A program made the position numbers and the translations under genes. From Anaerolineales bacterium UBA3499 (GTDB lineage: Bacteria > Chloroflexota > Anaerolineae > Anaerolineales > UBA11657): DNA of 64,000 bases. Where the stretch lies: contig DFQC01000007.1 in NCBI GenBank assembly GCA_002377585.1, positions 104,694 through 168,693 of the forward strand, written 5' to 3'. The notes beneath the pieces are model-generated. The model did no database searches. It was not told where the DNA came from and worked only from the letters and a program-made list of their open reading frames with translations. Positions 34,488 through 43,001 of the stretch are shown one piece after another; within the stretch, counting starts at the first letter, position 1, and each line of letters opens with the position of its first letter.

Positions 34488-35012
34488 TTGAATAACCATA
34501 TAGAAACTACTATAGATCAAGTGCGAGCATCGCATCCAGAAGCTATTGAAAGTGTGGTGCATTTTCGTGAAGAGCCGACTCTTATTGTGGCTGCCACTTA
34601 TTTATTGGATGTATGTAATTTACTGCGCTTTGACTCCAGTTTAGATTACTCATTGCTTGTAGATATTGCGGCTGTAGACCACTATCCAAATGAACCTCGT
34701 TTTTCATTGTCGTACATACTGCATGCGTTAGAAAAAAACGCACGTATACGCTTGCAAGTTAAGCTTCCTGGGAAGTCTCCTGAAGTGTCGAGTGTAACTG
34801 AGTGTTGGAAGTCTGCCGAATGGCCAGAGAGAGAGGCGTTTGACATGATGGGCATTAATTTCGTAGGTCATCCTGACCTACGCCGCATTCTTATGCCGGC
34901 AGATTGGGATGGGCATCCTTTACGTAAAGATTACCCACTTGGTTATGAGGAAGTTCAATTTTCATTCAACTGGGAAGAGATTGACAGCAAGAAAGATTAT
35001 GCCAAGGAATGA
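34488..35012 (+). CDS. nuoC: NADH-quinone oxidoreductase subunit C
   Basis: NuoC (about 174 residues) is a peripheral-arm subunit beside NuoD. Signatures: 'LVDIAAVDHYPNEPRFSLSYILHAL', 'EWPEREAFDMMGINFVGHPDLRRILMP' and 'GHPLRKDYPLGYE'. The start is uncertain: a TTG at 34488 just after the nuoB stop fits typical length; an in-frame ATG at 34443 would overlap nuoB by 41 bp. NuoC and NuoD are separate genes here, not fused as in E. coli. Confidence 0.92.
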   Translation: MNNHIETTIDQVRASHPEAIESVVHFREEPTLIVAATYLLDVCNLLRFDSSLDYSLLVDIAAVDHYPNEPRFSLSYILHALEKNARIRLQVKLPGKSPEVSSVTECWKSAEWPEREAFDMMGINFVGHPDLRRILMPADWDGHPLRKDYPLGYEEVQFSFNWEEIDSKKDYAKE

Positions 35013-35013
35013 T

Positions 35014-36249
35014 ATGAGTCAGGTTCGAAAATTAGAAACGACTTTGGATGAACTTAAAACACTGTTTAGTGATAAGGCTCAAACAGGCGAGACGATGGTG
35101 CTCAATCTTGGACCGCAGCATCCTAGCACTCATGGTGTGTTGCGTCTAATTTTAGAGTTGGATGGTGAAGAGGTAGTACGTTGTGTGCCTGACGTGGGTT
35201 TTTTGCACACTGGCATAGAGAAGAACATGGAGGCGAAAACATATCTCAAAGCTCTTGTTATGACAGACCGTATGGATTATCTAAACAATTTAGGTAATAA
35301 CCTTACATATTGTTTAGCAATTGAGAAGCTTTGTAATATTGAAGTGCCTAAACGAGCCCAAGTAATCAGAGTAATTTGTGCAGAGTTACAACGTATTGCA
35401 TCTCATTTGGTATGGTTGGGCACTTCTGCGATGGATCTTAATGCCAGTAGTGTTCTCATATACTGCTTCCGTGATCGAGAAAACTTATTAGATATTTTCG
35501 AGATGATTGGCGGCCAGCGTATGATGACTTCATATATTCGTCCTGGTGGGGTGTGGAGGGATGTTCCGGACGAATTTGTTCCTGCTGTAAATCGTTTTCT
35601 CGACTATTTGCCGGAAAAACTGGCAGACTATGAGCGAATGTTGACACGTAATCCTTTGTTTATGAGACGCACGATTGATATTGGTATTATTGATCCGTCT
35701 GATGCTTTGGAACGTGGTATGACAGGTTCTTCATTGCGTGGTTCTGGTATTAACTACGATGTTCGTAGAGCTATGCCATACAGTGGGTACGACGAATATG
35801 ATTTTGATGTTCCTCTAGAAGATGGTTGTGATGTGTATGCTCGTTATCGAGTGAGGATGCGCGAATTTCACGAGTCTATGAGGATTATAAAGCAAGCTTT
35901 AGATAAATTAGAGCCTGGCCCAGTTATTACGGATGATCGTAAATATAGTCCACCCCCGCGTTCAGAGCTAGGTAATAGCATGGAAGCTGTGATTCATCAT
36001 TTTAAATACTGGACGGAAGGTTTCTCGGCTCCGAAAGGTGAGGTGTATGTAGCGACTGAGTCACCGAGAGGAGAACTAGGTTGTTGTCTAGTTGGTGATG
36101 GTAGTCCGAAGCCTGGTAGAGTTCACTTTCGTACTCCATCATTTCATAATCTACAATCTTTATCGTTTATGTCTGAAGGGTATCTAGTTGCTGACCTTGT
36201 GGCAATGATTGGTTCCATAGATATAGTGCTAGGAGATGTAGACCGGTGA
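35014..36249 (+). CDS. nuoD: NADH-quinone oxidoreductase subunit D
   Basis: NuoD (411 residues from ATG 35014) forms the quinone pocket with NuoB. The N-terminal 'NLGPQHPSTHGVLR' provides the quinone-binding His; 'GVWRDVPDEF', 'GSGINYDVRRAMPY' and the C-terminal 'FHNLQSLSFMSEGYLVADLVAMIGSIDIVLGDVDR' are standard. The 35014 ATG directly follows the nuoC stop and is preceded by AAGGA; longer in-frame starts lie inside nuoC. Confidence 0.96.
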   Translation: MSQVRKLETTLDELKTLFSDKAQTGETMVLNLGPQHPSTHGVLRLILELDGEEVVRCVPDVGFLHTGIEKNMEAKTYLKALVMTDRMDYLNNLGNNLTYCLAIEKLCNIEVPKRAQVIRVICAELQRIASHLVWLGTSAMDLNASSVLIYCFRDRENLLDIFEMIGGQRMMTSYIRPGGVWRDVPDEFVPAVNRFLDYLPEKLADYERMLTRNPLFMRRTIDIGIIDPSDALERGMTGSSLRGSGINYDVRRAMPYSGYDEYDFDVPLEDGCDVYARYRVRMREFHESMRIIKQALDKLEPGPVITDDRKYSPPPRSELGNSMEAVIHHFKYWTEGFSAPKGEVYVATESPRGELGCCLVGDGSPKPGRVHFRTPSFHNLQSLSFMSEGYLVADLVAMIGSIDIVLGDVDR

Positions 36250-36788
36250 GTTCTAATACAGCAAATCAGACACTTCGCACTAGATATTCTGCTGAAGTAA
36301 AAGATATACTGCAGCGTTATCCAGATGATCAAAAGCGGTCAGCAGTGATGCCGCTTCTTTTTCTTGCGCAGAAGGAAGGTTTGCAGGCAACTGTGTCTGT
36401 AATGAGTGAAATTGCCCAAATCTTAGAGATTTCAATTACTCAAGTGGCTTCCATTGTTGGATTTTATACACTTTACTATGCACACTCTGGAGGGAAAAAC
36501 AGAATACAGATCTGCACTGATCTTCCATGCGCTTTGCGGGGTGCAGATGATTTTGCTGACAAAGTGTGTGAAAAATTGGGTGTGAAGTTAGGTGAAACAA
36601 CTGAGGATGGTGAGTTTACTGTTGAGTCGGTTATGTGTTTGGCGGCTTGTGACAAAGCACCAATGTTCCAAGTGCAAAATAGAGATGGTATCAGTTACCA
36701 CGAGCGTCAGACTATTTCCGATGTACAGGCGGTAATTGAACAATTAGGAAATGCTGAGATTGATAAAAGTCCAGAAGGTTCTGAATGA
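36246..36788 (+). CDS. nuoE: NADH-quinone oxidoreductase subunit E
   Basis: NuoE (180 residues) carries the N1a [2Fe-2S] cluster. A helical N-terminal bundle ('ILQRYPDDQKRSAVMPLLFLAQKEG') precedes the thioredoxin-like domain with ligands in 'CTDLPCALRG' and 'CLAACDKAP'. GTG start overlaps the nuoD stop by 4 bp (GTGA). Confidence 0.95.
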   Translation: MSSNTANQTLRTRYSAEVKDILQRYPDDQKRSAVMPLLFLAQKEGLQATVSVMSEIAQILEISITQVASIVGFYTLYYAHSGGKNRIQICTDLPCALRGADDFADKVCEKLGVKLGETTEDGEFTVESVMCLAACDKAPMFQVQNRDGISYHERQTISDVQAVIEQLGNAEIDKSPEGSE

Positions 36789-38074
36789 CTGAGTACTTAT
36801 TGTTACGTCATCGCAATCGTGGTGAAGAAAACATTGCAGATTTAGATACCTATCTGAGTTTGGGTGGATTTGAAGCGTATGAGAAAGTAGTAACTACGAT
36901 GACTCCACAGGAAGTTATCGATATTGTAAAAGCTTCTGGTCTACGTGGTAGGGGTGGAGCAGGTTTTCCTACTGGACTAAAATGGTCTTTTCTCTCAGAC
37001 CGATTCCCGCGTTATGTTGTTGCTAATTCAGATGAGTCAGAACCTGGCACATTTAAGGATAGAGAGATAATGGAGCATAATCCGTTTCAGTTTTTAGAAG
37101 GACTAATGATTTGTGCTTATGCTGCTCAAGCGGAAGTAGCATATAACTATTGTAGGGGGGAGTTTTGGGAGCTTACTCAGGTTCTAGAATCTAAAGTTCG
37201 GCAGTTGAATGATAGAGGTTTATTAGGTAGACGGGTTTTTAATACTGATTATTCATTGCAGATAAACAATCATCTTGGAGCTGGAGCTTACATTTGTGGA
37301 GAGGAATCTGCTTTGTTGGAGTCAATTGAAGGTAAATTGGGACAACCCCGTCTTAAACCACCGTTTCCAGCTGATCGTGGTTTGTATCAATTACCTACTG
37401 TGGTTAATAATACTGAGACATTGACAAATGTTCCTCTTATAATTTCTCGTGGGCCTGAATGGTATAAATCGATTGGCACTGAAAAAAGCTGTGGACCAAA
37501 GATAATGTGCCTTTCGGGACATGCTAAACACCCAGGTAATTATGAAACGCCATTAGGGATTACCTTCCGAGAACTGATTTTTGACTTAGCTGGTGGTATA
37601 CGAGATGACAAAACTCTAAAAGCTATCATGCCATCTGGAGCATCTGCTCCATTTCTACCTGCAAGCGATGAGGTGCTTGATACTCCATTGACGTATGAAG
37701 ATATACCTAAGATTGGTTCCCAACTCGGTTCTGCTTCAATCATTTTGCTTGATGAAACTGTAGATATAAGTTGGGCGGCATTGAAGACTATGAAATTTTT
37801 TGAGCATGAATCGTGTGGTAAATGTACGCCTTGTCGCGAGGGTACTTATTGGATGCATCATTTGCTTGGCCGTATTAATAGCGACCAAGCTGAGCAAGCC
37901 GATGTAGATTTATTAGGGGAAGTAGCACAACAGGTTGTTGGAAAGTGTCTTTGTCCATTAGGTGATTTTGCCACTAGTGCAGTTTTCTCTGGCATCGAAT
38001 TGTTTCAGCAAGATTTTAATTCACATATACCTGATGCAGCGAATGGCGCAGATAACCTCAACAAAAATAAGTGA
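36785..38074 (+). CDS. nuoF: NADH-quinone oxidoreductase subunit F
   Basis: NuoF (429 residues) oxidises NADH. The FMN/NADH region has 'GLRGRGGAGFPTGLKW' and 'NSDESEPGTFKDREIMEHNP'; 'GAGAYICGEESALLESIEGK' continues it. The N3 [4Fe-4S] cluster uses 'ESCGKCTPCREG' and the distant Cys in 'KCLCPLGDFA'. Overlaps nuoE by 4 bp. Confidence 0.97.
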   Translation: MTEYLLLRHRNRGEENIADLDTYLSLGGFEAYEKVVTTMTPQEVIDIVKASGLRGRGGAGFPTGLKWSFLSDRFPRYVVANSDESEPGTFKDREIMEHNPFQFLEGLMICAYAAQAEVAYNYCRGEFWELTQVLESKVRQLNDRGLLGRRVFNTDYSLQINNHLGAGAYICGEESALLESIEGKLGQPRLKPPFPADRGLYQLPTVVNNTETLTNVPLIISRGPEWYKSIGTEKSCGPKIMCLSGHAKHPGNYETPLGITFRELIFDLAGGIRDDKTLKAIMPSGASAPFLPASDEVLDTPLTYEDIPKIGSQLGSASIILLDETVDISWAALKTMKFFEHESCGKCTPCREGTYWMHHLLGRINSDQAEQADVDLLGEVAQQVVGKCLCPLGDFATSAVFSGIELFQQDFNSHIPDAANGADNLNKNK

Positions 38075-40626
38075 CTCTCATGACTGAAACTATTCTGGTG
38101 AACATTGATGATAAAGAAGTTGCTGTACCTAAAGGTACTTTAGTTGTTGACGCAGCTAAAAGAGTTGATAATGACATTCCAGTTTTTTGTTATCACCCTA
38201 AATTGGATCCGGTAGGCATGTGTCGGATGTGTCTGGTAGAGGTTGGTACGCCTCTTCGTGACAGCGAAACTGGAGATATGATGCTAGAGGAAAACGGGCA
38301 ACCAACAATCAATTGGATGCCGAATCTTCAAACTGCGTGTACCATGGTTGTGTCAGATGGTATGCGCATTCGTACAACTACTTCGCAAGTAACACGTGCT
38401 CGCAAAGATGTGGTTGAATTTCTGCTGACTTCCCATCCGCTTGATTGTCCAGTTTGTGACAAGGGCGGCGAGTGCCCGCTACAGAATCTTACTATGAGTC
38501 ATGGTTCCAGTGAGTCTCGGTTTCTTCTTAAAGAGAAGATGAATATTGAAAAGCATGTTCCTTTGGGTGAACTCATCTTTCTTGATCGAGAGCGGTGTAT
38601 ACAATGTGCTAGATGCACACGTTTTCAGGATGAGCTAGTAGGCGATTCTGTTATTGGTTTTGATGAGCGTGGAAGATCATTGCAGATTATCACTCATTCA
38701 GACCCAGGATTTGATAGTTATTTCTCGGGAAATACAACAGATATATGTCCTGTAGGTGCACTTACAACAACTGACTTTCGTTTTGGGGCACGGCCATGGG
38801 AGTTGTCGCATACCCCCTCTATATGTCCACATTGTCCTGTAGGATGCAACTTACACATTAATACTCGTCGTAGCGGTCAAGATGGTAATTGGTCAATTAA
38901 GCGTGTTATGCCAAGACAAAATGAACAAGTAAATGAAATATGGATTTGTGATAAAGGCCGATTTGGTCATCACTTTGTTAGTAGCCCAGATCGTCTAACT
39001 ACCCCTATGGTGCGTAGGCATGGAGAATTGGTGGAGACTTCTTGGGATATTGCGTTGGGTCTAGTATCTGAAAAAATGCAGTCAGCCAATGGATCTATAG
39101 CTGGAATTGCAGGCGAACGACTTTCTAATGAGGATCTCTTTGTATTTCGAAATCTAATTCAGGCGAATGGTGGTCGTGTGTCACAGTGGCCTGGTCTTTT
39201 GGGCGGTGGAGATTTGGTGCAGCAGGTGGGAGTAGGTGTTGATACTGATATAGCAAAATTAGGAGCAGACACTGCCATATTGGTGATAGCCAGCGACTTA
39301 TCTGAAGAAGCTCCACTGTGGTGGTTTAAGGTACGACAAGCGGCAACTAAGCTGGGCGCATCATTAGATAAAAGCAGAGCTGCTCTAATAGTGGCAAATG
39401 CCCGTGATACCAAGCTTGATAAAATTGCAAGACATTGCGTGCGATACAACTATGGTGATGAGGTGCGGACTATATTGGCTCTAAGTCATGCCGTTACTGA
39501 TGGCCAAACTGGAATAATGGCAAACATAGCTGCAAACGATAATGACGATGTGATTGCTGCGGCTGAAGCTATATCAGAAGCCAATAATCTGATTATCATC
39601 TACGGTGGTGAAGGCCAAAATTATGCTGCATCCAATTCATTAGCGCAAGCTTGCTCCAATCTTTTGATAGCTAAGGGTAATGTCGGTAAGAAAGACAACG
39701 GTTTGATACCAGTTTGGTCACACTGCAATACGCAAGGTGCGTGGGATATGGGTGTGAAACCATCAGGTGTAAGCGCGGCTGAGTTTGTTGCAGATGCAGA
39801 TGTGGTTTTGCTTGCAGGTGCAGATCCGGTTGGTGATGGAGAGGCTTTGTCAGAACATTCGTTTGTAGTAGTTAGTGAACTTTTCAAAACCAAGACTACC
39901 ATGAACGCTGATGTAGTACTACCCGCACAAGCGTTTGTTGAACGCGAAGGTAGTTACACAACTGGTGATCGGCGAGTACAACGGTTCTATCCAGCTCTTC
40001 CTTCTTCTGAGAACGTTCTACCAGACTGGGAAATATTCCAGAGAATTGCTAATGAAATGAATATGGGAGATGTGTCGGCTGGCCCTGCTGCAATTATGCG
40101 TCAGATATCCTTTGAAGTACCACGGTATCGGGATATAAGTTATGAAAATCTCGCAGCTGTAGAAGAGCAATGGCCGGACATTGGTGGAGACGATAGTTAT
40201 TATGGTGGTACGGGATTTCAGAATGCAGGTGGTCTTGGTATGCAAATTCATTCTTTGACTGAGAATGGGGTTGCTGTTAATCCGGGAGATGTAGAGCCCA
40301 TTGGATTAGCGACTGGAGAATTGTTAGGGGTTCCAGTGAATGTTTTGTATGATCGTGGTAGCACATTTGTCAAATCCGAAATTATGAATTCTAGGGTATC
40401 AGACCCTTACATTGAAATAAATTTTGGCGATGCGTTGACATATAACGTCGCAAACGGGGACATGGTATCACTAATTGTAAATGGCAAAGAGTGGGAATTA
40501 ATAGCCCGTGTTAGCAATGATGCTCCGCAGGGAGTAGTCCTAATTCCTCGTAGCATGGATGGACCAATGTTGCGAGGTGTTGTACCTGTAAATATAAATA
40601 CAATTGACAACGGCTTAAAAGAATGA
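38071..40626 (+). CDS. nuoG: NADH-quinone oxidoreductase subunit G
   Basis: NuoG (851 residues, or 848 from ATG 38080) is the large iron-sulfur subunit. N-terminal [2Fe-2S] ligands are in 'FCYHPKLDPVGMCRMCLVEV' and a later 'TACTM'; N5 is 'HPLDCPVCDKGGEC' with its His ligand; N4 is 'RCIQCARCTRF' plus 'DICPVGAL'. The additional N7 motif is also present ('CPHCPVGC' and 'WICDKGRFGH'), a cluster found only in part of the bacteria. The rest is a molybdopterin-oxidoreductase-like fold without visible cofactor ligands. GTGA overlap with nuoF. Confidence 0.95.
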   Translation: MTLMTETILVNIDDKEVAVPKGTLVVDAAKRVDNDIPVFCYHPKLDPVGMCRMCLVEVGTPLRDSETGDMMLEENGQPTINWMPNLQTACTMVVSDGMRIRTTTSQVTRARKDVVEFLLTSHPLDCPVCDKGGECPLQNLTMSHGSSESRFLLKEKMNIEKHVPLGELIFLDRERCIQCARCTRFQDELVGDSVIGFDERGRSLQIITHSDPGFDSYFSGNTTDICPVGALTTTDFRFGARPWELSHTPSICPHCPVGCNLHINTRRSGQDGNWSIKRVMPRQNEQVNEIWICDKGRFGHHFVSSPDRLTTPMVRRHGELVETSWDIALGLVSEKMQSANGSIAGIAGERLSNEDLFVFRNLIQANGGRVSQWPGLLGGGDLVQQVGVGVDTDIAKLGADTAILVIASDLSEEAPLWWFKVRQAATKLGASLDKSRAALIVANARDTKLDKIARHCVRYNYGDEVRTILALSHAVTDGQTGIMANIAANDNDDVIAAAEAISEANNLIIIYGGEGQNYAASNSLAQACSNLLIAKGNVGKKDNGLIPVWSHCNTQGAWDMGVKPSGVSAAEFVADADVVLLAGADPVGDGEALSEHSFVVVSELFKTKTTMNADVVLPAQAFVEREGSYTTGDRRVQRFYPALPSSENVLPDWEIFQRIANEMNMGDVSAGPAAIMRQISFEVPRYRDISYENLAAVEEQWPDIGGDDSYYGGTGFQNAGGLGMQIHSLTENGVAVNPGDVEPIGLATGELLGVPVNVLYDRGSTFVKSEIMNSRVSDPYIEINFGDALTYNVANGDMVSLIVNGKEWELIARVSNDAPQGVVLIPRSMDGPMLRGVVPVNINTIDNGLKE

Positions 40627-41624
40627 TTGGTATTGCAATTGAAGCCCTTATCAAAAGTGCACTCATTGCATTTGTATTGCTAACTGCATTTGCTTATCTT
40701 ACCTTTGCGGAGCGAAAGATTGCGGCCTTGATGCAGGTGCGTAAGGGGCCAAACAGAGTAGGGCCTTGGGGATTGCTGCAGCCAGCAGCGGATGGTATCA
40801 AGCTTATATTTAAGGAAGAGGTGATGCCTGCTGGAGCAGATAAAGTACTATTTTTTTTGGCTCCTATACTGACGATGATACCAGCTATAGTGATTGTGGC
40901 GGTTATACCAGTAGGTCCGGATGTAGAGCTATTTGGAAGAACTATACGGCTTGGCATTAGTGATTTGAATGTAGGACTTTTATATATTCTGGCTATAGCT
41001 TCAGTGGCCGTGTATGGAATTGTGTTAGCAGGTTGGTCATCAGCTAATAAATATGCATTGCTGGGCGGTCTGCGCGCATCTGCTCAAATGATAAGCTATG
41101 AGATAGCCTTAGGCCTTTCTATTATTGGGCCGATCATGTTAGCTGGTACATTAAGTCTTCAGGGGATTGTTCAAGCTCAACAATCTAGTACATGGTATGT
41201 GATTTGGCAGCCTTTGGGAGCGATGATTTTCCTGATTGCTGGGTTGGCAGAGTTAAATAGGGCTCCTTTTGACATGCCTGAAGCGGAACAAGAGTTGACT
41301 GCTGGTTATTTTACTGAATATTCTGGGATGAAGTTCTCTCTATTTTTTATGGGTGAATATATTAAAATGGTTGCAGTCAGTGCAATTGCTACTACACTTT
41401 TTTTTGGAGGTTATTTAGGTCCATTTGTGGACAAACTTCCATGGCTTGGTATCTTGTATTTCGCAATAAAAACAGGTGCTTTTTTATTTTTGATGATATG
41501 GATACGATTAACATTACCTAGGTTGCGTTATGATCAGCTTATGGCTTTTGGCTGGAAAGTGTTGCTCCCATTAGCGCTTTTCAATGTTGTCATTACTGCA
41601 GTGGTGATAGTTTTTGTTGGTTAG
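40623..41624 (+). CDS. nuoH: NADH-quinone oxidoreductase subunit H
   Basis: NuoH (333 residues, about eight TMs) links the peripheral arm to the proton-pumping arm and forms the quinone tunnel. 'FAERKIAALMQVRKGPNRVGPWGLLQPAADGIKL' and 'LAELNRAPFDMPEAEQELTAGYFTEYSGMKF' are the hallmark loops, with acidic residues in place. ATGA overlap with nuoG. Confidence 0.97.
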   Translation: MIGIAIEALIKSALIAFVLLTAFAYLTFAERKIAALMQVRKGPNRVGPWGLLQPAADGIKLIFKEEVMPAGADKVLFFLAPILTMIPAIVIVAVIPVGPDVELFGRTIRLGISDLNVGLLYILAIASVAVYGIVLAGWSSANKYALLGGLRASAQMISYEIALGLSIIGPIMLAGTLSLQGIVQAQQSSTWYVIWQPLGAMIFLIAGLAELNRAPFDMPEAEQELTAGYFTEYSGMKFSLFFMGEYIKMVAVSAIATTLFFGGYLGPFVDKLPWLGILYFAIKTGAFLFLMIWIRLTLPRLRYDQLMAFGWKVLLPLALFNVVITAVVIVFVG

Positions 41625-41636
41625 GAGGTTATTGAT

Positions 41637-42137
41637 ATGGTAACCGAAATTATGAAAGGTCTAGCAACAACTTTAAAGCATGTTTTTCAGCCTAGGATTA
41701 CCATTGAATATCCAGAGGAAAAGCGGACCGTAAGACCACGTTTTAAGGGGCGTCATGTACTTAAGCGTTATGAAAATGGTTTAGAAAAATGCATTGGTTG
41801 TTCACTGTGTGCAGCTGCATGTCCAGCTGATGCAATATTTGTTGAAGCGTCAGAGAATACCGATGCAGTACGGTTTTCTCCAGGTGAGCGTTATGCTTCT
41901 GTATATGAGATTAACATGCTAAGGTGTATTTTTTGTGGTTACTGTGAAGATGCTTGTCCGACAGAGGCTATAGTGCTAGAGCATGATTATGAATTGTCTT
42001 ATTACGATCGTGAGAGTGCAATCTATGTAAAAGATAGACTTCTCGTACCGTCAGTAAAAGGATCAGATATTACACCAATGGAAGTTGAACAAGGTGAATT
42101 TGACCGTGCTATTCCAGATATGGAGGACCCATCTTAA
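41637..42137 (+). CDS. nuoI: NADH-quinone oxidoreductase subunit I
   Basis: NuoI (166 residues) is the 8-Fe ferredoxin-like subunit carrying N6a and N6b: 'CIGCSLCAAACPADAI' and 'CIFCGYCEDACPTEAI'. A GGAGG Shine-Dalgarno before the ATG confirms the start. Confidence 0.97.
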   Translation: MVTEIMKGLATTLKHVFQPRITIEYPEEKRTVRPRFKGRHVLKRYENGLEKCIGCSLCAAACPADAIFVEASENTDAVRFSPGERYASVYEINMLRCIFCGYCEDACPTEAIVLEHDYELSYYDRESAIYVKDRLLVPSVKGSDITPMEVEQGEFDRAIPDMEDPS

Positions 42138-42141
42138 ATTG

Positions 42142-42693
42142 ATGTTACCAAACATACCTGAGTTGGTGATTTTCTTGGTGTTGGCTGTAATTGCTGTTGC
42201 AGCAGCATTGGGAATGCTGGCCAGCTCTAACGCGATTTACTCGGCACTTTTTCTTGTGGTCAATTTTGGTGTCGTCGCAACATTTTATTTGTTGTTGGGC
42301 GCGCCATTTATTGCAATGGCTCAAGTGACTGTTTATGCTGGGGCAATCATGGTGTTGTTCTTATTTGTGATTATGCTATTGGGTGCGGAAAAAATGAAAC
42401 AAACCAGTCACAATTTATTGTGGCAGAAGCCACTTAGCATAGTGTTGATCGTATTATTGTTGTCGATTTCGTTTTATGTGGTATTAGGACAAGGAGTTAG
42501 TGTGGGGTCGGATCTAATGCAAAATGCATCTGGTTATGGGAGTCCTTCTGCTATTGGAACCTTGTTGTTTCAAAAATACCTATTTCCATTTGAAGCTACT
42601 TCAATTCTGCTTTTAGCTGCGATGGTAGGCGCAGTTGTTTTGACTGGTGTACGTAGACAACGTAGACGGATTAGAAAATCTAGGCGCTTATGA
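42142..42693 (+). CDS. nuoJ: NADH-quinone oxidoreductase subunit J
   Basis: NuoJ (183 residues from ATG 42142) has five TMs; 'MAQVTVYAGAIMVLFLFVIMLLGAE' is the conserved TM3 region that contains the pi-bulge in other complex I structures. The ATG lies 4 nt after the nuoI stop; the in-frame ATG at 42085 lies inside nuoI and is rejected. Confidence 0.93.
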   Translation: MLPNIPELVIFLVLAVIAVAAALGMLASSNAIYSALFLVVNFGVVATFYLLLGAPFIAMAQVTVYAGAIMVLFLFVIMLLGAEKMKQTSHNLLWQKPLSIVLIVLLLSISFYVVLGQGVSVGSDLMQNASGYGSPSAIGTLLFQKYLFPFEATSILLLAAMVGAVVLTGVRRQRRRIRKSRRL

Positions 42694-42992
42694 TACCAAC
42701 TTCTTACTATCTTGCTCTTTCTGTAATATTGTTTGCTATAGGTGTAGCTGGTGTGCTATTACGTCGCAATGCGATAATTCTTTTTATGGCAATAGAACTG
42801 ATGCTCAACTCAGCTAATCTGGTTTTTGTAGCTTATTCACGCCAGTTCGGAGCACTAGATGGGCAGATATTGGTGTTTTTTGTGATGACTGTAGCTGCTG
42901 CTGAGGTAGCAGTGGGACTTGCCTTAATTGTGACGATATTTCGTTCCAAAGCATCTATTGATGTGGATGATATAAGTATGTTAAAAGGATAG
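42690..42992 (+). CDS. nuoK: NADH-quinone oxidoreductase subunit K
   Basis: NuoK (100 residues, three TMs). 'RRNAIILFMAIELMLNSANLVFVAYSR' and 'FFVMTVAAAEVAVGLALIV' contain the two conserved Glu residues of the proton pathway. ATGA overlap with nuoJ. Confidence 0.96.
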   Translation: MIPTSYYLALSVILFAIGVAGVLLRRNAIILFMAIELMLNSANLVFVAYSRQFGALDGQILVFFVMTVAAAEVAVGLALIVTIFRSKASIDVDDISMLKG

Positions 42993-43001
42993 AAGATTAT
43001 A

